A stretch of DNA of 64,000 nt from Evansella caseinilytica (GCF_900107275.1 NZ_FNPI01000007.1:124001-188000); one strand, 5' to 3'; shown: positions 44,638-53,518, counted from the stretch's first letter. The notes: generated from the sequence alone by a model not told the origin. Numbers and translations are program-made.

Positions 44638-46506
44638 ATGCGTTCATTTATTGGTAATCTATGTATCTTGGCTTTTATTTTTACTTTTATTTTATTGTTT
44701 CTGGAGGCCGGAGAGGAGCTTCAGCAAACGCGTACTCTCCAGGAAGTGTTGGACGAGGCCATCGAGCCGAAAAACATTTCCCTTGCGGAAAATAGCATGA
44801 TACTGGATGCGAACGGCAAGCGGATTTACGATATATATTCAGACGAAAACCGGATTTATCTCGAATATGATGACATTCCAAAGAAAGTAATCGATGCCCT
44901 TGTGGCAGCGGAAGATCAATCCTTCTTTACTCATAAAGGCTTTGACATGAGCGGCATTGCCCGCGCTTTTCTCATCAACATGAACAGCGGTTCGATTCAG
45001 CAGGGAGGAAGCACCATCACGCAGCAGCTCATCCGCAACCTGTATTTAACTCATGAAAAAACATATGAGCGCAAGGTGGCAGAGCTTATTTATGCCTATC
45101 AGTTTGAACAGAAATTATCGAAGGAAAAAATCATCGAGCTTTATGTCAACGCGATTTATTTCCATAACGGTGTTTATGGCATTGAGGCGGCAAGCCAATA
45201 TTATTTTTCCAAGCCCGCCGCTGAACTGTCCATCGCGGAAGCAGCCTTTTTATGTGCCGTCCCGAATAATCCGCAGCTGTATGACCCGCTGAAAAAACTC
45301 GAGCAAACCAACAAACGGAAAGAGTGGATTCTTTCGAAAATGCTTGAGACGAACAAAATTACGGAAGCACAGTACGAGGACGCAAACGCGGAAGCAATTA
45401 TACTCAGTATCTATGAAAAAGCCGATGACTACCCTGATTACATTACCTATGTATTTCATGAGCTTGAACAGCTTGTCGGTGCAAAGGAAGGCTACACAAA
45501 ACAGTTGAAAAATGCGTCCACGGCAGAAGAGAAAGCGGAGTTAAAGGCCAAATTGGAAGAAAGAGTGCAGGCTTTGCTGAAGCAGGGAATTATCATTGAA
45601 ACCGCGCTTGATCCAGCAGTTCAGCAGCAATCCGTACAGTCGGTAAATTATTACCTGAACAACACGCAGCTCCAAGGAGCATCGGTCATTATCGATCATG
45701 CGGCGAACGAAATCGTGGCCCTGACTGGTGGAAAAGCATATCAGAAATTTGATTTCAACCGTGCTTATCAAGCCTATCGCCAGCCCGGATCATCCATCAA
45801 ACCGCTGCTTGTTTTCGCACCGTATATTGAAGAAACGTATTCAGCTGAACGAACGATCATTGATGCCTCCCCGTTTTCAAAGAACGGCTACGCGCCGAAA
45901 AATTACGGCGGCGCTGTTTATGGAAAAGTGCGGATGGAGGAGGCGTTCAAGCACTCCTACAATACAGCAGCCGTTCGTCTGCTGGATAAGGTCGGTACCG
46001 ACACGGCGTTTTCTTATTTCGACGCCTTCGATTTTCAAAAAATCGTGGCCGATGATCATGTCTTGCCGGCTGCCCTCGGCGGTTTAACAAACGGTGTGTC
46101 CGTTTTGGAAATGACGCAGGCTTATTCCGTTTTTGCCAACAACGGCAATTACTATTCGCCTAAAGCCATTCGACAAGTGCTTACCAAGGACGGAACCGTA
46201 CTGTATTCGTGGAATAAAAAAGAAAAGCAGCTTTGGAGCGCGGAAACAAACGCAGAAATGCGCAAAATGCTGCACCGGGTTGTAACCGAAGGCACCGGCC
46301 GGCAAGCTTATTTTTCCACTTCCGGTTACATCGGCGGCAAAACAGGAACCACGAATGCATATAACGACCTGTGGTTTGTCGGACTGACGGATCACTACAC
46401 AGCGGGAGTTTGGATCGGGATCGATGAACCGCAGGCGATCTCCACAAGCTATCAACAGCTCCATCTGCACATTTGGCGAAACATGATGAACCAGATTGAA
46501 AGATAG
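44638..46506 (+). CDS. Class A penicillin-binding protein (transglycosylase/transpeptidase)
   Basis: 622 residues, bifunctional peptidoglycan synthase. N-terminal membrane anchor (5-24). GT51 transglycosylase with EDQSFFTHKGFD near 92, GGSTITQQLIRNL near 122 and the RKVAELIYA motif. Transpeptidase with PGSSIKP near 384 (active-site Ser), SYN near 440, and GKTGTT near 565. Size and motifs match the PbpF/PbpG group, which in B. subtilis includes a spore-cortex-stage enzyme. The ATG has only a weak purine-rich ribosome site (GAGAGATGGG). Ends at a family B repeat convergent with the YufK-like gene. Confidence 0.92.
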   Translation: MRSFIGNLCILAFIFTFILLFLEAGEELQQTRTLQEVLDEAIEPKNISLAENSMILDANGKRIYDIYSDENRIYLEYDDIPKKVIDALVAAEDQSFFTHKGFDMSGIARAFLINMNSGSIQQGGSTITQQLIRNLYLTHEKTYERKVAELIYAYQFEQKLSKEKIIELYVNAIYFHNGVYGIEAASQYYFSKPAAELSIAEAAFLCAVPNNPQLYDPLKKLEQTNKRKEWILSKMLETNKITEAQYEDANAEAIILSIYEKADDYPDYITYVFHELEQLVGAKEGYTKQLKNASTAEEKAELKAKLEERVQALLKQGIIIETALDPAVQQQSVQSVNYYLNNTQLQGASVIIDHAANEIVALTGGKAYQKFDFNRAYQAYRQPGSSIKPLLVFAPYIEETYSAERTIIDASPFSKNGYAPKNYGGAVYGKVRMEEAFKHSYNTAAVRLLDKVGTDTAFSYFDAFDFQKIVADDHVLPAALGGLTNGVSVLEMTQAYSVFANNGNYYSPKAIRQVLTKDGTVLYSWNKKEKQLWSAETNAEMRKMLHRVVTEGTGRQAYFSTSGYIGGKTGTTNAYNDLWFVGLTDHYTAGVWIGIDEPQAISTSYQQLHLHIWRNMMNQIER

Positions 46507-46528
46507 AAACAGACCGGCAGTATCATAA

Positions 46529-46829
46529 GGTGGTGTCTCAAAAGCGTGTTTTTCCCTTTTGAGACACCACCCAAGCAATGAGCCACACTTCACCGAGACA
46601 GCAGGGCAATACTGGCAGAGGAAGAGACAATGAGCGAAGCCGCTGCGTCTTTTCAAAAGCCCGATAGGAGTGATTTTCTCTATCGAGCGTGCAGCGACGA
46701 GCAAAGCTACGATGCCTTTCCCATCGAGTTGTCTCGACGGATCGTCATCTTAGCTGTGCTTGCAGAGGAAGAGACAAGCACGGCGCCATTGCCCTTAAAT
46801 TTTTAAAATGGTTTTGGCTTTTGATACAG
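46529..46829. repeat. Dispersed repeat family B, copy 3
   Basis: About 300 bp from the hairpin GGTGGTGTCTCAAAAGCG / CCCTTTTGAGACACCACC to GGCTTTTGATACAG, filling the gap between two convergent genes. Most of it recurs at 58464-58818. Confidence 0.75.
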
Positions 46830-46875
46830 AACTTTTGTAAAGCTCAATTGTTGCGCATTGCCTGCGTCGATCGCC

Positions 46876-47433
46876 TTACAACGGCAGGCTGGCAATCATG
46901 CTGTTATACAGCTTCAGAAACGTATAAGCTACCGCCAGAATAAATGAAAACCAGAAAAACATATGGAAAAAGATCATTCCGATTAGCGCAGGGGCGGATA
47001 AAGAGTAGCTGACTTTATAGATGAAATAAATAAAATAAACAATGCACGCAGCCAGTAAAACAGCCAACGTAATGTAAAGCTGAAGCACCGTAACGATCGA
47101 CACGACTCCGGCGATCAAAAAAATCCAGCTGCCGCCCCTTACTTTATTTAAATCTCCGCCCTCTTCATCCTTTGAAAAAAATAGCAGCGACACCTCATTA
47201 ATCGTATTCGCAATCAGCTTCAGCGCTGCAAACAGCATGAAAAAGAACAGCCATAATAAAAATAAAATCGAAAGGCGTATCCCGTTTTCCGAAAAAAATT
47301 CAATCATTCCTTCATACAAACCGATTTCCTTTAAGTAGAAACTAATCTGTTTTTCGCTGTACATAGAAAGGGACAGGCTGAAAAGGATGATTGAAAAAAG
47401 CGGAAAATGGCTTGTTAAATAAGCATTTTTCAT
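46876..47433 (-). CDS. YufK-like (DUF5366-type) membrane protein
   Basis: 185 residues. Polytopic membrane protein with about five hydrophobic segments and the opening MKNAYLTSHFPLFSIILFS, which I associate with YufK. AGGAG lies about 6-7 bases before ATG 47433; the longer frame to 47601 has an unlikely N-terminus. Function unknown. Family assignment rests on length and N-terminal pattern only. Confidence 0.55.
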   Translation of the reverse strand: MKNAYLTSHFPLFSIILFSLSLSMYSEKQISFYLKEIGLYEGMIEFFSENGIRLSILFLLWLFFFMLFAALKLIANTINEVSLLFFSKDEEGGDLNKVRGGSWIFLIAGVVSIVTVLQLYITLAVLLAACIVYFIYFIYKVSYSLSAPALIGMIFFHMFFWFSFILAVAYTFLKLYNSMIASLPL

Positions 47434-47457
47434 AGTACAACTCCTATTTTTTATTAC

Positions 47458-47530
47458 AAGTGTTAGTTCAAAAATCGTACTTAGGCGGAATTGGGCGCAG
47501 CGACCGGAACGATTGCCATGTTGAACAGCT
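47458..47530. repeat. Family A repeat, internally deleted copy
   Basis: GTGTTAGTTCAAAAA...CTTAGGCGGAATTGGGCGCA...CGGAACGATTGCC...TTGAACAGCTCT: the ends and one internal block of the 21536 copy without about 100 bases. Confidence 0.6.
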
Positions 47531-47723
47531 CTACTAGAGAATGTTCCCCATTCTCCATTATACGACATGTTTTTTTCGAAACAAATGAGGAATACTAACA
47601 TAAATGGTGTACAAAGGCAGGAGATTTAGACTTTTTTCCTCGCTTTTAAAATGAAAGGATTTCTTTTCTTCTAAATGAAAACATGGTATATTGAAGAAAG
47701 AGTACGTCAAAGGGGGCTTATTC

Positions 47724-47813
47724 ATGGGGACATTTTTAATTTTAGGAGTATGTGTTGTCTTTTTAGTCGCAATGTTTACAGCCGGATACGAAGACAATCC
47801 GAATAAAAACTGA
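47724..47813 (+). CDS. Small single-span membrane protein (29 aa)
   Basis: ATG seven bases after AAAGGGGG; 29 residues with one hydrophobic helix (FLILGVCVVFLVAMFTAG) and a polar tail ending EDNPNKN. A strong terminator starts 7 bases after its stop, so this is a complete transcription unit. Too short for ordinary gene finders. Family unknown. Confidence 0.7.
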   Translation: MGTFLILGVCVVFLVAMFTAGYEDNPNKN

Positions 47814-47819
47814 TCGGAA

Positions 47820-47856
47820 AGCAGTTCTTCCTTAACAGCGGAAGAGCTGCTTTTTT
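47820..47856 (+). terminator. Terminator after the 29-aa gene
   Basis: AGCAGTTCTTCC-N8-GGAAGAGCTGCTTTTTT: 12-bp stem with one G-T pair, then six T. Confidence 0.85.
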
Positions 47857-48168
47857 ATGTTGCTTCAGGCGCTTTCTTAAATATGTTTAAAATCATAAAC
47901 ACCGATTTGAATCAACTTGTTTTCCCTATTCGTGTTGCCAGCTTTCATGACTTCATCATGATCGTTATTTTGGCAGCTGAGCATTAGTATTTTTCCCGCG
48001 CCGATTTAATTACTTTACTTTCATAGAATCCCTTTTATATTTTCGAACATACATGCTGCAATGAACCGGACCATAAATTTTTTTGGGCTATTTTCAACTC
48101 GTCCGAATAAAGTTATAGAGGAAGTTGAACAAACATTAATTGAGAATAACGAATGAGGTGGGATTGAA
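47857..48168. other. Intergenic region, nothing distinct
   Basis: A/T-rich; no frame, repeat or clear promoter hexamers. GAGGTGGG precedes the next start. Confidence 0.4.
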
Positions 48169-49467
48169 ATGAAATGCTTTCTGTACCCGGATATCGGACG
48201 TGTCGATGAACCGCTGCAACTGCATATGGAAGGCTTGATTCCCCGGGAGCCGGTAAAAATGACACTAACGATGGATCATGAGGAAATCGGATTGTGGAAC
48301 GCCTCCACAATAACCCATGCAGATGAGCAAGGGCGGTTGATAATAGGCGGGCAGAAAAAAAAGGAAAGCAATATCCTGATGAAGTTGATTCAGAACCTCC
48401 GGCCGATTGACGGGGGCCTTCCACAATGCTCTCATTCAAAGGAGCAGCTTAAGCCGCTGACCTACTATCTTGATATCAAAGCAGCGGAAAGCTTAATAAC
48501 AGAATCGAGGACTGTCACCCGTTTGTTTAAAGAAGACTTTGTAGAGGAAGAAAGCGTATCTGCCGGTCCATTATCAGGCACTTTCTACTTTCCGAACATC
48601 AAAAAAAAGCTGCCAGGTATTATTATTTTCGGCGGATTGCTGGACACATCGCCGCATGAACTGGGAGCATTGTTGGCATCAAACGGGTACGGCGCCCTTG
48701 TTGCCGATTATGTGGATTTCCAGGAGGAACGCACCTCCCCGGTTAACATGCCGTTGGAAACCATCGACCATTTCATCCAATGGCTGCAGCAGCATCCGCT
48801 TACCGCCGGAAAGCAAATCGTCGTTTTCGGCAGCTCAAAGGGTGCGGAGTTAGCGCTCCTTTCCGCTTCACGAAACAAGGCTGTTTCCGGAGTAGTTGCT
48901 TATTCTGCGCCGTGTCATGTAGTTCAATGTTCAACCATCCAAAAACCAAACATCCGCTGGACGGAAAACGGAAGAACGCTCCCTTCTATAAAGAGCGGGA
49001 AAATAACAGCTTTCGTTGAAAAAGTTATTCGTTATTATCTGAGAAGAAAAGCGGATTCTACCGCGGACGTTTTTAAACAGGAAGTTGAGCGGTACGAAAA
49101 CAAAGGAAAGACGGAGGCCCACATTCAAGTAGAGAAAATCAACGGACCAATTCTGCTGATCAGCGGAGGCAGTGATGGCTTATGGCCGTCGGCATGGATG
49201 GGGCAAAAAATCGTTTCCCGGCTTGAAGCCGCCGCTTTTCCATACGACGTCAAGCACGTAACCTATCCTCATGCAGGACATATTTTCGTTCAACCGTACT
49301 TGCCGGCTTTACCACACACCGACGCACCCGTTTCTCTTGGAGGAGCACCCGCGGACAATGCCGACGCAGGGGAACGTGCGTGGCTGGAAACATTGGAATT
49401 CCTCCATCACCACTTCCCACCTGCGAAAATACCGATTTATGGTGCCAGGCACTCTGTATCACTTTAA
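48169..49467 (+). CDS. Acyl-CoA thioesterase / BAAT-like alpha/beta hydrolase
   Basis: 432 residues. An N-terminal immunoglobulin-like domain (RVDEPLQLHMEGLIPREPV, then TITHADEQGRL) and a C-terminal alpha/beta hydrolase with GSSKGAELALLSAS near 222, in the place where bile-acid-CoA:amino-acid acyltransferases and acyl-CoA thioesterases carry their nucleophile. Asp and His partners are likely in ISGGSDGLWPS near 330 and YPHAGH near 365. Bacterial members are little studied; hydrolysis or transfer of an acyl group is inferred. GAGGTGGG before the ATG. The last eight residues and the stop are encoded by the palindrome at 49441. Confidence 0.8.
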   Translation: MKCFLYPDIGRVDEPLQLHMEGLIPREPVKMTLTMDHEEIGLWNASTITHADEQGRLIIGGQKKKESNILMKLIQNLRPIDGGLPQCSHSKEQLKPLTYYLDIKAAESLITESRTVTRLFKEDFVEEESVSAGPLSGTFYFPNIKKKLPGIIIFGGLLDTSPHELGALLASNGYGALVADYVDFQEERTSPVNMPLETIDHFIQWLQQHPLTAGKQIVVFGSSKGAELALLSASRNKAVSGVVAYSAPCHVVQCSTIQKPNIRWTENGRTLPSIKSGKITAFVEKVIRYYLRRKADSTADVFKQEVERYENKGKTEAHIQVEKINGPILLISGGSDGLWPSAWMGQKIVSRLEAAAFPYDVKHVTYPHAGHIFVQPYLPALPHTDAPVSLGGAPADNADAGERAWLETLEFLHHHFPPAKIPIYGARHSVSL

Positions 49468-49490
49468 AGTGATACAGAGTGCCTGGCACC
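49441..49490. repeat. 50-bp perfect palindrome (core GGTGCCAGGCACTC) between convergent genes
   Basis: GGTGCCAGGCACTCTGTATC continues to the dyad at 49465/49466 and is mirrored exactly to GGTGCCAGGCACC-type end at 49490, with no loop. The stop codon of the plus-strand hydrolase spans the dyad; the minus-strand trmL stop lies three bases beyond the right end. Confidence 0.9.
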
Positions 49491-49492
49491 GT

Positions 49493-49966
49493 TTATTTCA
49501 ATTCCGGAAAATGCTGTTGTCTTAGCGCTTCATACACGATAATTGCCGCTGTGTTCGATAAATTCAACGAGCGGATATTGTCATTTTGCGGTATGCGGAA
49601 GCATCTTTCTTTATTCGCTTCCGTCAGTGCCGCTGGCAGCCCTTTCGTTTCCTTTCCAAAGACAAAAAAATAATCCTTCCCCGAATCTCGGAAGTCAAAC
49701 TCGTGATAGTATTTCGTCCCGATCGTTTCAATGTAAAAAAATTCACCGTTAGGGTAAGCCGCAAATAATTCCTCCATGGAATCATAGTGATGCACGCGCA
49801 CATTCGGCCAATAGTCGCAGCCGGCCCGCTTCAGCATCCGGTCATCCGTTGAAAATCCAAGTGGATGGATTAAATGCAGCGCTGTGTTTGTCCCGGCGCA
49901 CGTTCGAGCAATATTTCCAGTATTTGCGGGGATTTCTGGTTCATGAAGTACAACATGTAATGCCAC
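49493..49966 (-). CDS. trmL: tRNA (cytidine(34)-2'-O)-methyltransferase
   Basis: 157 residues, SPOUT-class enzyme that methylates the wobble base of tRNA-Leu (CspR in B. subtilis). Conserved pieces: EPEIPANTGNIARTCAGTN near 9-27, HPLGFS near 34, VFGKETKGLP near 102, IPQNDNIRSLNLSNTAAI near 125-142 (knot and SAM-binding loop). GTG start with GAGGTG 7 bases upstream. Part of the conserved yhb neighbourhood. Confidence 0.95.
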   Translation of the reverse strand: MALHVVLHEPEIPANTGNIARTCAGTNTALHLIHPLGFSTDDRMLKRAGCDYWPNVRVHHYDSMEELFAAYPNGEFFYIETIGTKYYHEFDFRDSGKDYFFVFGKETKGLPAALTEANKERCFRIPQNDNIRSLNLSNTAAIIVYEALRQQHFPELK

Positions 49967-50075
49967 TTTGCTTCACCTCATACATTATCGTCAATTCCAA
50001 TCGTAATCATATCATTTTCGCCAAATAATTGAAAGAAAGCATGACAGCACAACTCACTGTGCTTCGCTTTCATGA

Positions 50076-50984
50076 TCACGAATGTTTATCAATGATATGG
50101 AAAAACTTGTATTGTATGTTTGGCGTCCATGCAGTGGAATCTTCATATGCCCAGTAGCGCATCCTGCTGTTTGCCGTATGAGCATTTACGAGCGGCTGTT
50201 CTTCCCCATCCTTTGCCACAACAACCGTTGTATGCTGCCAGTGGTCATCACCGGTAAAATCATAGCAGATAATATCACCAATCATTAACTCTTCAGCCCG
50301 TTGGACTTCACTGGCCTGCAAGCCTGATTTCCCCCCACTTAAATACCAGCGCAGCGCATGGGCAACCGTCCAGCTGTAGCTCCAGCTTTTCCCTGTATAC
50401 CACCAACCCTTTGCCCGATCAGGCTTCCCCACCATCGGAGCACCGCCGGCTTTCATACATTGGGAAACAAAATTAGTGCAGTCGTTTTCAAACCTTCGAT
50501 AGCTCGGATTAAATTCATTCCACCAGCGTTCCGCATATTTCACTACAGCTAAACGATCGTACGTATAATTTGGTGATGACCGGACAGTCTCATGATTGTT
50601 TAATGGATTCCATTCATCAAACCCGGAAACCTTCTCCCCGTCACTGCTGACCAAATAATCATCAATAAGCTCGCCATCCTCAACAATCGCCCTTCTTGTC
50701 TGTACTTGTTCCTCCATATACATCTTTTTTGGGTGGCGGATAAGATTTTGAACCGTTATTAAATAATCCACCAGCGTCCGCTCATAATAAGCCTGTTTGT
50801 TGATGATCCTCCCCTCCACAATATTTTTAACAACCTCGGCTTTGCGATTTGCAAGACTCTGCTGCTTCCTTTCCATCGCTGCCATTTCCGCTTCACGAAT
50901 AAAAGCGGGCGTTCTTTCAGGACTAATAAAATAACGTTGACAAACCTGTACATATTTAAGTAACTCCTTCATTAACGAACCCAT
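50076..50984 (-). CDS. Amidase-domain protein (YhbB-like)
   Basis: 302 residues. The N-terminal half is helical (YFISPERTPAFIREAEMAAM); the C-terminal half is a putative amidase domain of the NlpC/P60-like superfamily with the catalytic cysteine in RFENDCTNFVSQCM near 180, then HWQHTTVVVAKDG near 254 with the His, and NAHT near 274. Related to YhbB of B. subtilis, which sits in the same neighbourhood. No signal peptide is visible. ATG 50984 lies 5-6 bases after AGGAGGG; the longer frame begins in repeat sequence and is not credible. Confidence 0.85.
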   Translation of the reverse strand: MGSLMKELLKYVQVCQRYFISPERTPAFIREAEMAAMERKQQSLANRKAEVVKNIVEGRIINKQAYYERTLVDYLITVQNLIRHPKKMYMEEQVQTRRAIVEDGELIDDYLVSSDGEKVSGFDEWNPLNNHETVRSSPNYTYDRLAVVKYAERWWNEFNPSYRRFENDCTNFVSQCMKAGGAPMVGKPDRAKGWWYTGKSWSYSWTVAHALRWYLSGGKSGLQASEVQRAEELMIGDIICYDFTGDDHWQHTTVVVAKDGEEQPLVNAHTANSRMRYWAYEDSTAWTPNIQYKFFHIIDKHS

Positions 50985-51084
50985 TCCATCCCTCCTTCTC
51001 TTTAAATGTATTCGTATGGAAGAAGGGAAAATGAGTGAAACAATAAAAACAGCGGAAAATTCAGCGCTCCGCCGCCGTTTTATT

Positions 51085-51233
51085 AAAAGAGCGTGTTCAA
51101 AAAGGCAATGGTTCCGCTCGATGCATCGGCTACGAGAAACCCACTCATAGCCACCTTTAAAAGAATGCATCGGCTCCACTCATTGCATCGTGGTTGTTCA
51201 AAAAGATAAAAACCGATCTTTTTGAACAACCAC
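51085..51233. repeat. MITE-like repeat, family A, copy 2
   Basis: Nearly identical to 6371-6522, including the closing hairpin GTGGTTGTTCAAAAAGAT / ATCTTTTTGAACAACCAC. Confidence 0.75.
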
Positions 51234-51278
51234 TAAAAGCGAACAGTTCACTTCAACAACCGGGCTCGCATAAAAAAA

Positions 51279-51384
51279 GGCTGTGCCAAAAGCCAAAACG
51301 ATTAAAAAAAATATCAGGGCAATGGCTCCGCTCATTGCTTCGGGGGTGTCTAAAAAGGAAAAAACACCCTTTTGAGACACCCCC
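51279..51384. repeat. Dispersed repeat family B, copy 4 (short)
   Basis: GGCTGTGCCAAAAGCC to the hairpin GGGGGTGTCTAAAAAGG / CCCTTTTGAGACACCCCC; only the two ends, the middle removed. It lies 30 bases past the ogt stop. Confidence 0.7.
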
Positions 51385-51413
51385 TTTGGAAGTTCAAATG
51401 TAAACACCTGCGT

Positions 51414-51944
51414 TTATGATATTTTTTGAATTGCCCCTTCCAGCCTCAGAAGATATTCCTTCTTATCAAGGCCCCCCCCATAACCGACCATAGAACCGTT
51501 TGACCCGATCACTCTGTGACAAGGAATAATGATCGGAATCGGGTTTTGGTTATTTGCTCCGCCAATCGCCCGGACAGCTTTTGGCGCGCCGATTTCCATG
51601 GCAATGTTTTTGTATGACTTCGTTTGACCATAAGGAATTTCCCTTATTTTGTTCCACACAAGCGTTTGAAATTTTGTCCCGATCAAATCCAGCGGCAGAT
51701 CGAACGCTGCTCTTTCCCCTTGAAAATATTGCTGGAGCTGCTGTAGTGCCGGCTTCAATTCCTGCTCGTTTTTTTGGAAATCAACGTTCATCAAGCGTCT
51801 TTTCAGCCATGCTTCGATGTTGGCTCTTGTATCAGCCAGCGAGCCGAACTCAATGAAGCAAATCCCCTTACCTGATTTTCCGATCGTTAAGGTGCCGATC
51901 GGACTATTCATTTCGGCGTAATGAATATATGATCGTTTTATCAT
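51414..51944 (-). CDS. ogt: Methylated-DNA-protein-cysteine methyltransferase
   Basis: 176 residues. Repairs O6-alkylguanine by transferring the alkyl group to its own cysteine in IIPCHRVIGSNG near 142-153; the DNA-binding helix is in SYKNIAMEIGAPKAVRAIGG. The ATG at 51944 gives the usual length for Ogt; a GCGGGG stretch lies upstream but is weak. Downstream of queG on the same strand with 88 bases between. Confidence 0.93.
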   Translation of the reverse strand: MIKRSYIHYAEMNSPIGTLTIGKSGKGICFIEFGSLADTRANIEAWLKRRLMNVDFQKNEQELKPALQQLQQYFQGERAAFDLPLDLIGTKFQTLVWNKIREIPYGQTKSYKNIAMEIGAPKAVRAIGGANNQNPIPIIIPCHRVIGSNGSMVGYGGGLDKKEYLLRLEGAIQKIS

Positions 51945-52032
51945 GATTAACCCCGCTTTCAGTCCAGTAAAGCTCGTTTTTACGAGTTTCTCTAATAGTA
52001 CTGGACTTTTATACCTGTTTCCATCGTCAGAA

Positions 52033-53169
52033 TCACCCATTTTTAACGCTCTCAAGTGCTTTTTCTATTTCTTTCAGGACGATAGTGTCTTTTTCTCTTT
52101 TTTTCGCCGCTTCTAACTGTTCTCTGCTTCCCGCTCCGGCAATTTCTCCGATAGCCCAGGCCGCCGTGCCGCGTATTACCGGACGTGGATCCTTCCACAA
52201 TAATTCATGCAGTGCCGGCAATGCCGCTGTTTCTTTAAAATGCGCCAAGGCAATAATAGCATTCCGTTGAATTGGCTTCTTGCCGCGCCAAGATCCGGCT
52301 ATCGCCCCAAATTGCTCCTTAAACTCGCGGTTGCTGATGGCCAACAGCGGCAGCAGCTTCGGCTTAACAATTTCCGGATCGGGTTCCATTTCCGGATGAT
52401 GATGAAAATCTTTTCCTTTGTTTTTCGGACAAACTACTTGGCAAGTATCACAGCCATACAACCTGTTCCCGATTTTTTTTCTGTATTGCTCGGGCAACAT
52501 ATCCTTCGTTTGTGTTAAAAATGCGATGCACTTCTTCGCATCCAGCTGCCCTCCTTGAACAAGCGCACCGGTCGGACATGCTTCCACGCATTTATTACAG
52601 CTGCCACATTGATCTTCAAGCGGTACATCAGGTTCAATCGCCAATGTCGTGATCATTTCACCTAAGTAAACATAGGAACCGAATTCCGGAGTAATAATGG
52701 CACAGTTTTTGCCGCTCCAGCCAATTCCGGCCCGCTCGGCAACAGCACGGTCGGAAAGCTCTCCCGTATCCACCATCGACAGACATTTTTCTTCCGGATA
52801 ATTTGCCAATACGAATTGCTCCAACCTCTCCAGCTTTTTTCTTAATATCTTATGATAGTCCTCGCCCCAGGATGCACGGCAAAACAATCCGCGCCGCTCC
52901 CCTTTTACCGAGCGCCGGGCATTTTTCATCTTCGATGGATAAGCCAGGGCAATCGCAATGATCGTCTTTGCTTCCTGGAGATGGATTTTCGGATTCGTCC
53001 GTTCTTCCATCGTCCCCTTTTCAAAGCCTGACTGATAATTCAGCTTTTGCTGCTGCACCAATCGGTTTTTTAATGTTAAAAATGGATCCACTGAGGCAAA
53101 GCCGATTTTATCGATGCCTATATGTTTACTGTATGCAACAATTTCTTTTTTTAGCTGGGCGTTTGCCAC
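52033..53169 (-). CDS. queG: Epoxyqueuosine reductase
   Basis: 378 residues. Cobalamin-dependent iron-sulfur enzyme that completes queuosine in tRNA. Two [4Fe-4S] clusters from CGSCNKCVEACPTG near 190 and CDTCQVVCPKNKG near 240; DTGELSDRAVAERAGIGW near 130 belongs to the catalytic core, and HEAT-like repeats (FKETAALPALHELLWKDP) end the protein and bind tRNA. GTG 53169 with AGGTG 6-7 bases upstream gives the usual N-terminus (ANAQLKKEIVAYSKHIG). Part of the conserved yhb neighbourhood (YhbA). Confidence 0.95.
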   Translation of the reverse strand: MANAQLKKEIVAYSKHIGIDKIGFASVDPFLTLKNRLVQQQKLNYQSGFEKGTMEERTNPKIHLQEAKTIIAIALAYPSKMKNARRSVKGERRGLFCRASWGEDYHKILRKKLERLEQFVLANYPEEKCLSMVDTGELSDRAVAERAGIGWSGKNCAIITPEFGSYVYLGEMITTLAIEPDVPLEDQCGSCNKCVEACPTGALVQGGQLDAKKCIAFLTQTKDMLPEQYRKKIGNRLYGCDTCQVVCPKNKGKDFHHHPEMEPDPEIVKPKLLPLLAISNREFKEQFGAIAGSWRGKKPIQRNAIIALAHFKETAALPALHELLWKDPRPVIRGTAAWAIGEIAGAGSREQLEAAKKREKDTIVLKEIEKALESVKNG

Positions 53170-53247
53170 AGTTTTCACCTGCTTTCTCTGCAAAATCATT
53201 CATTGTTTTAAACTGTTTGTTCACCGAGATCGTTTTTTTTATCTATA

Positions 53248-53292
53248 AGTGTTTGTTCAAAAAGATGCTTTTTATCTTTTTGAACACGCTCT
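53248..53292. repeat. Hairpin form of repeat family A
   Basis: AGTGTTTGTTCAAAAAGAT and ATCTTTTTGAACACGCTCT with a short loop, between tRNA-Gly and queG. Confidence 0.65.
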
Positions 53293-53381
53293 ATAAAAAT
53301 ACGTTGCAATGAAAGGTGAAGAGTTCCGGACAACGAAAAAGTAGCGTTCCATCTGAAACACTACTCTGATTTATTGGTTTA

Positions 53382-53455
53382 TGGAGCGGGTGATGAGAAT
53401 CGAACTCACGACATCAGCTTGGAAGGCTGAGGTTTTACCACTAAACTACACCCGC
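53382..53455 (-). tRNA. tRNA-Gly (anticodon TCC)
   Basis: 74 bases including an encoded CCA. The acceptor stem GCGGGTG / CACCCGC, D-arm TTTAGTGGTAAAAC, anticodon loop CTTCCAA (anticodon TCC) and T-arm GAGTTCGATTCTC are all intact. Confidence 0.95.
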
Positions 53456-53518
53456 GTTATTAAAACTCATTTTTCCATTTCAAACATTGTTTTGCGCTTA
53501 TGAAACGCCTTCCTTCTT

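Noticed and set aside
46084-46704. 206-codon minus-strand frame
   Set aside because: Antisense to the 3' end of the PBP gene and extends into repeat family B.
47558-47797. 79-codon minus-strand frame
   Set aside because: Antisense to the 29-aa gene, which has the better ribosome site and a terminator.
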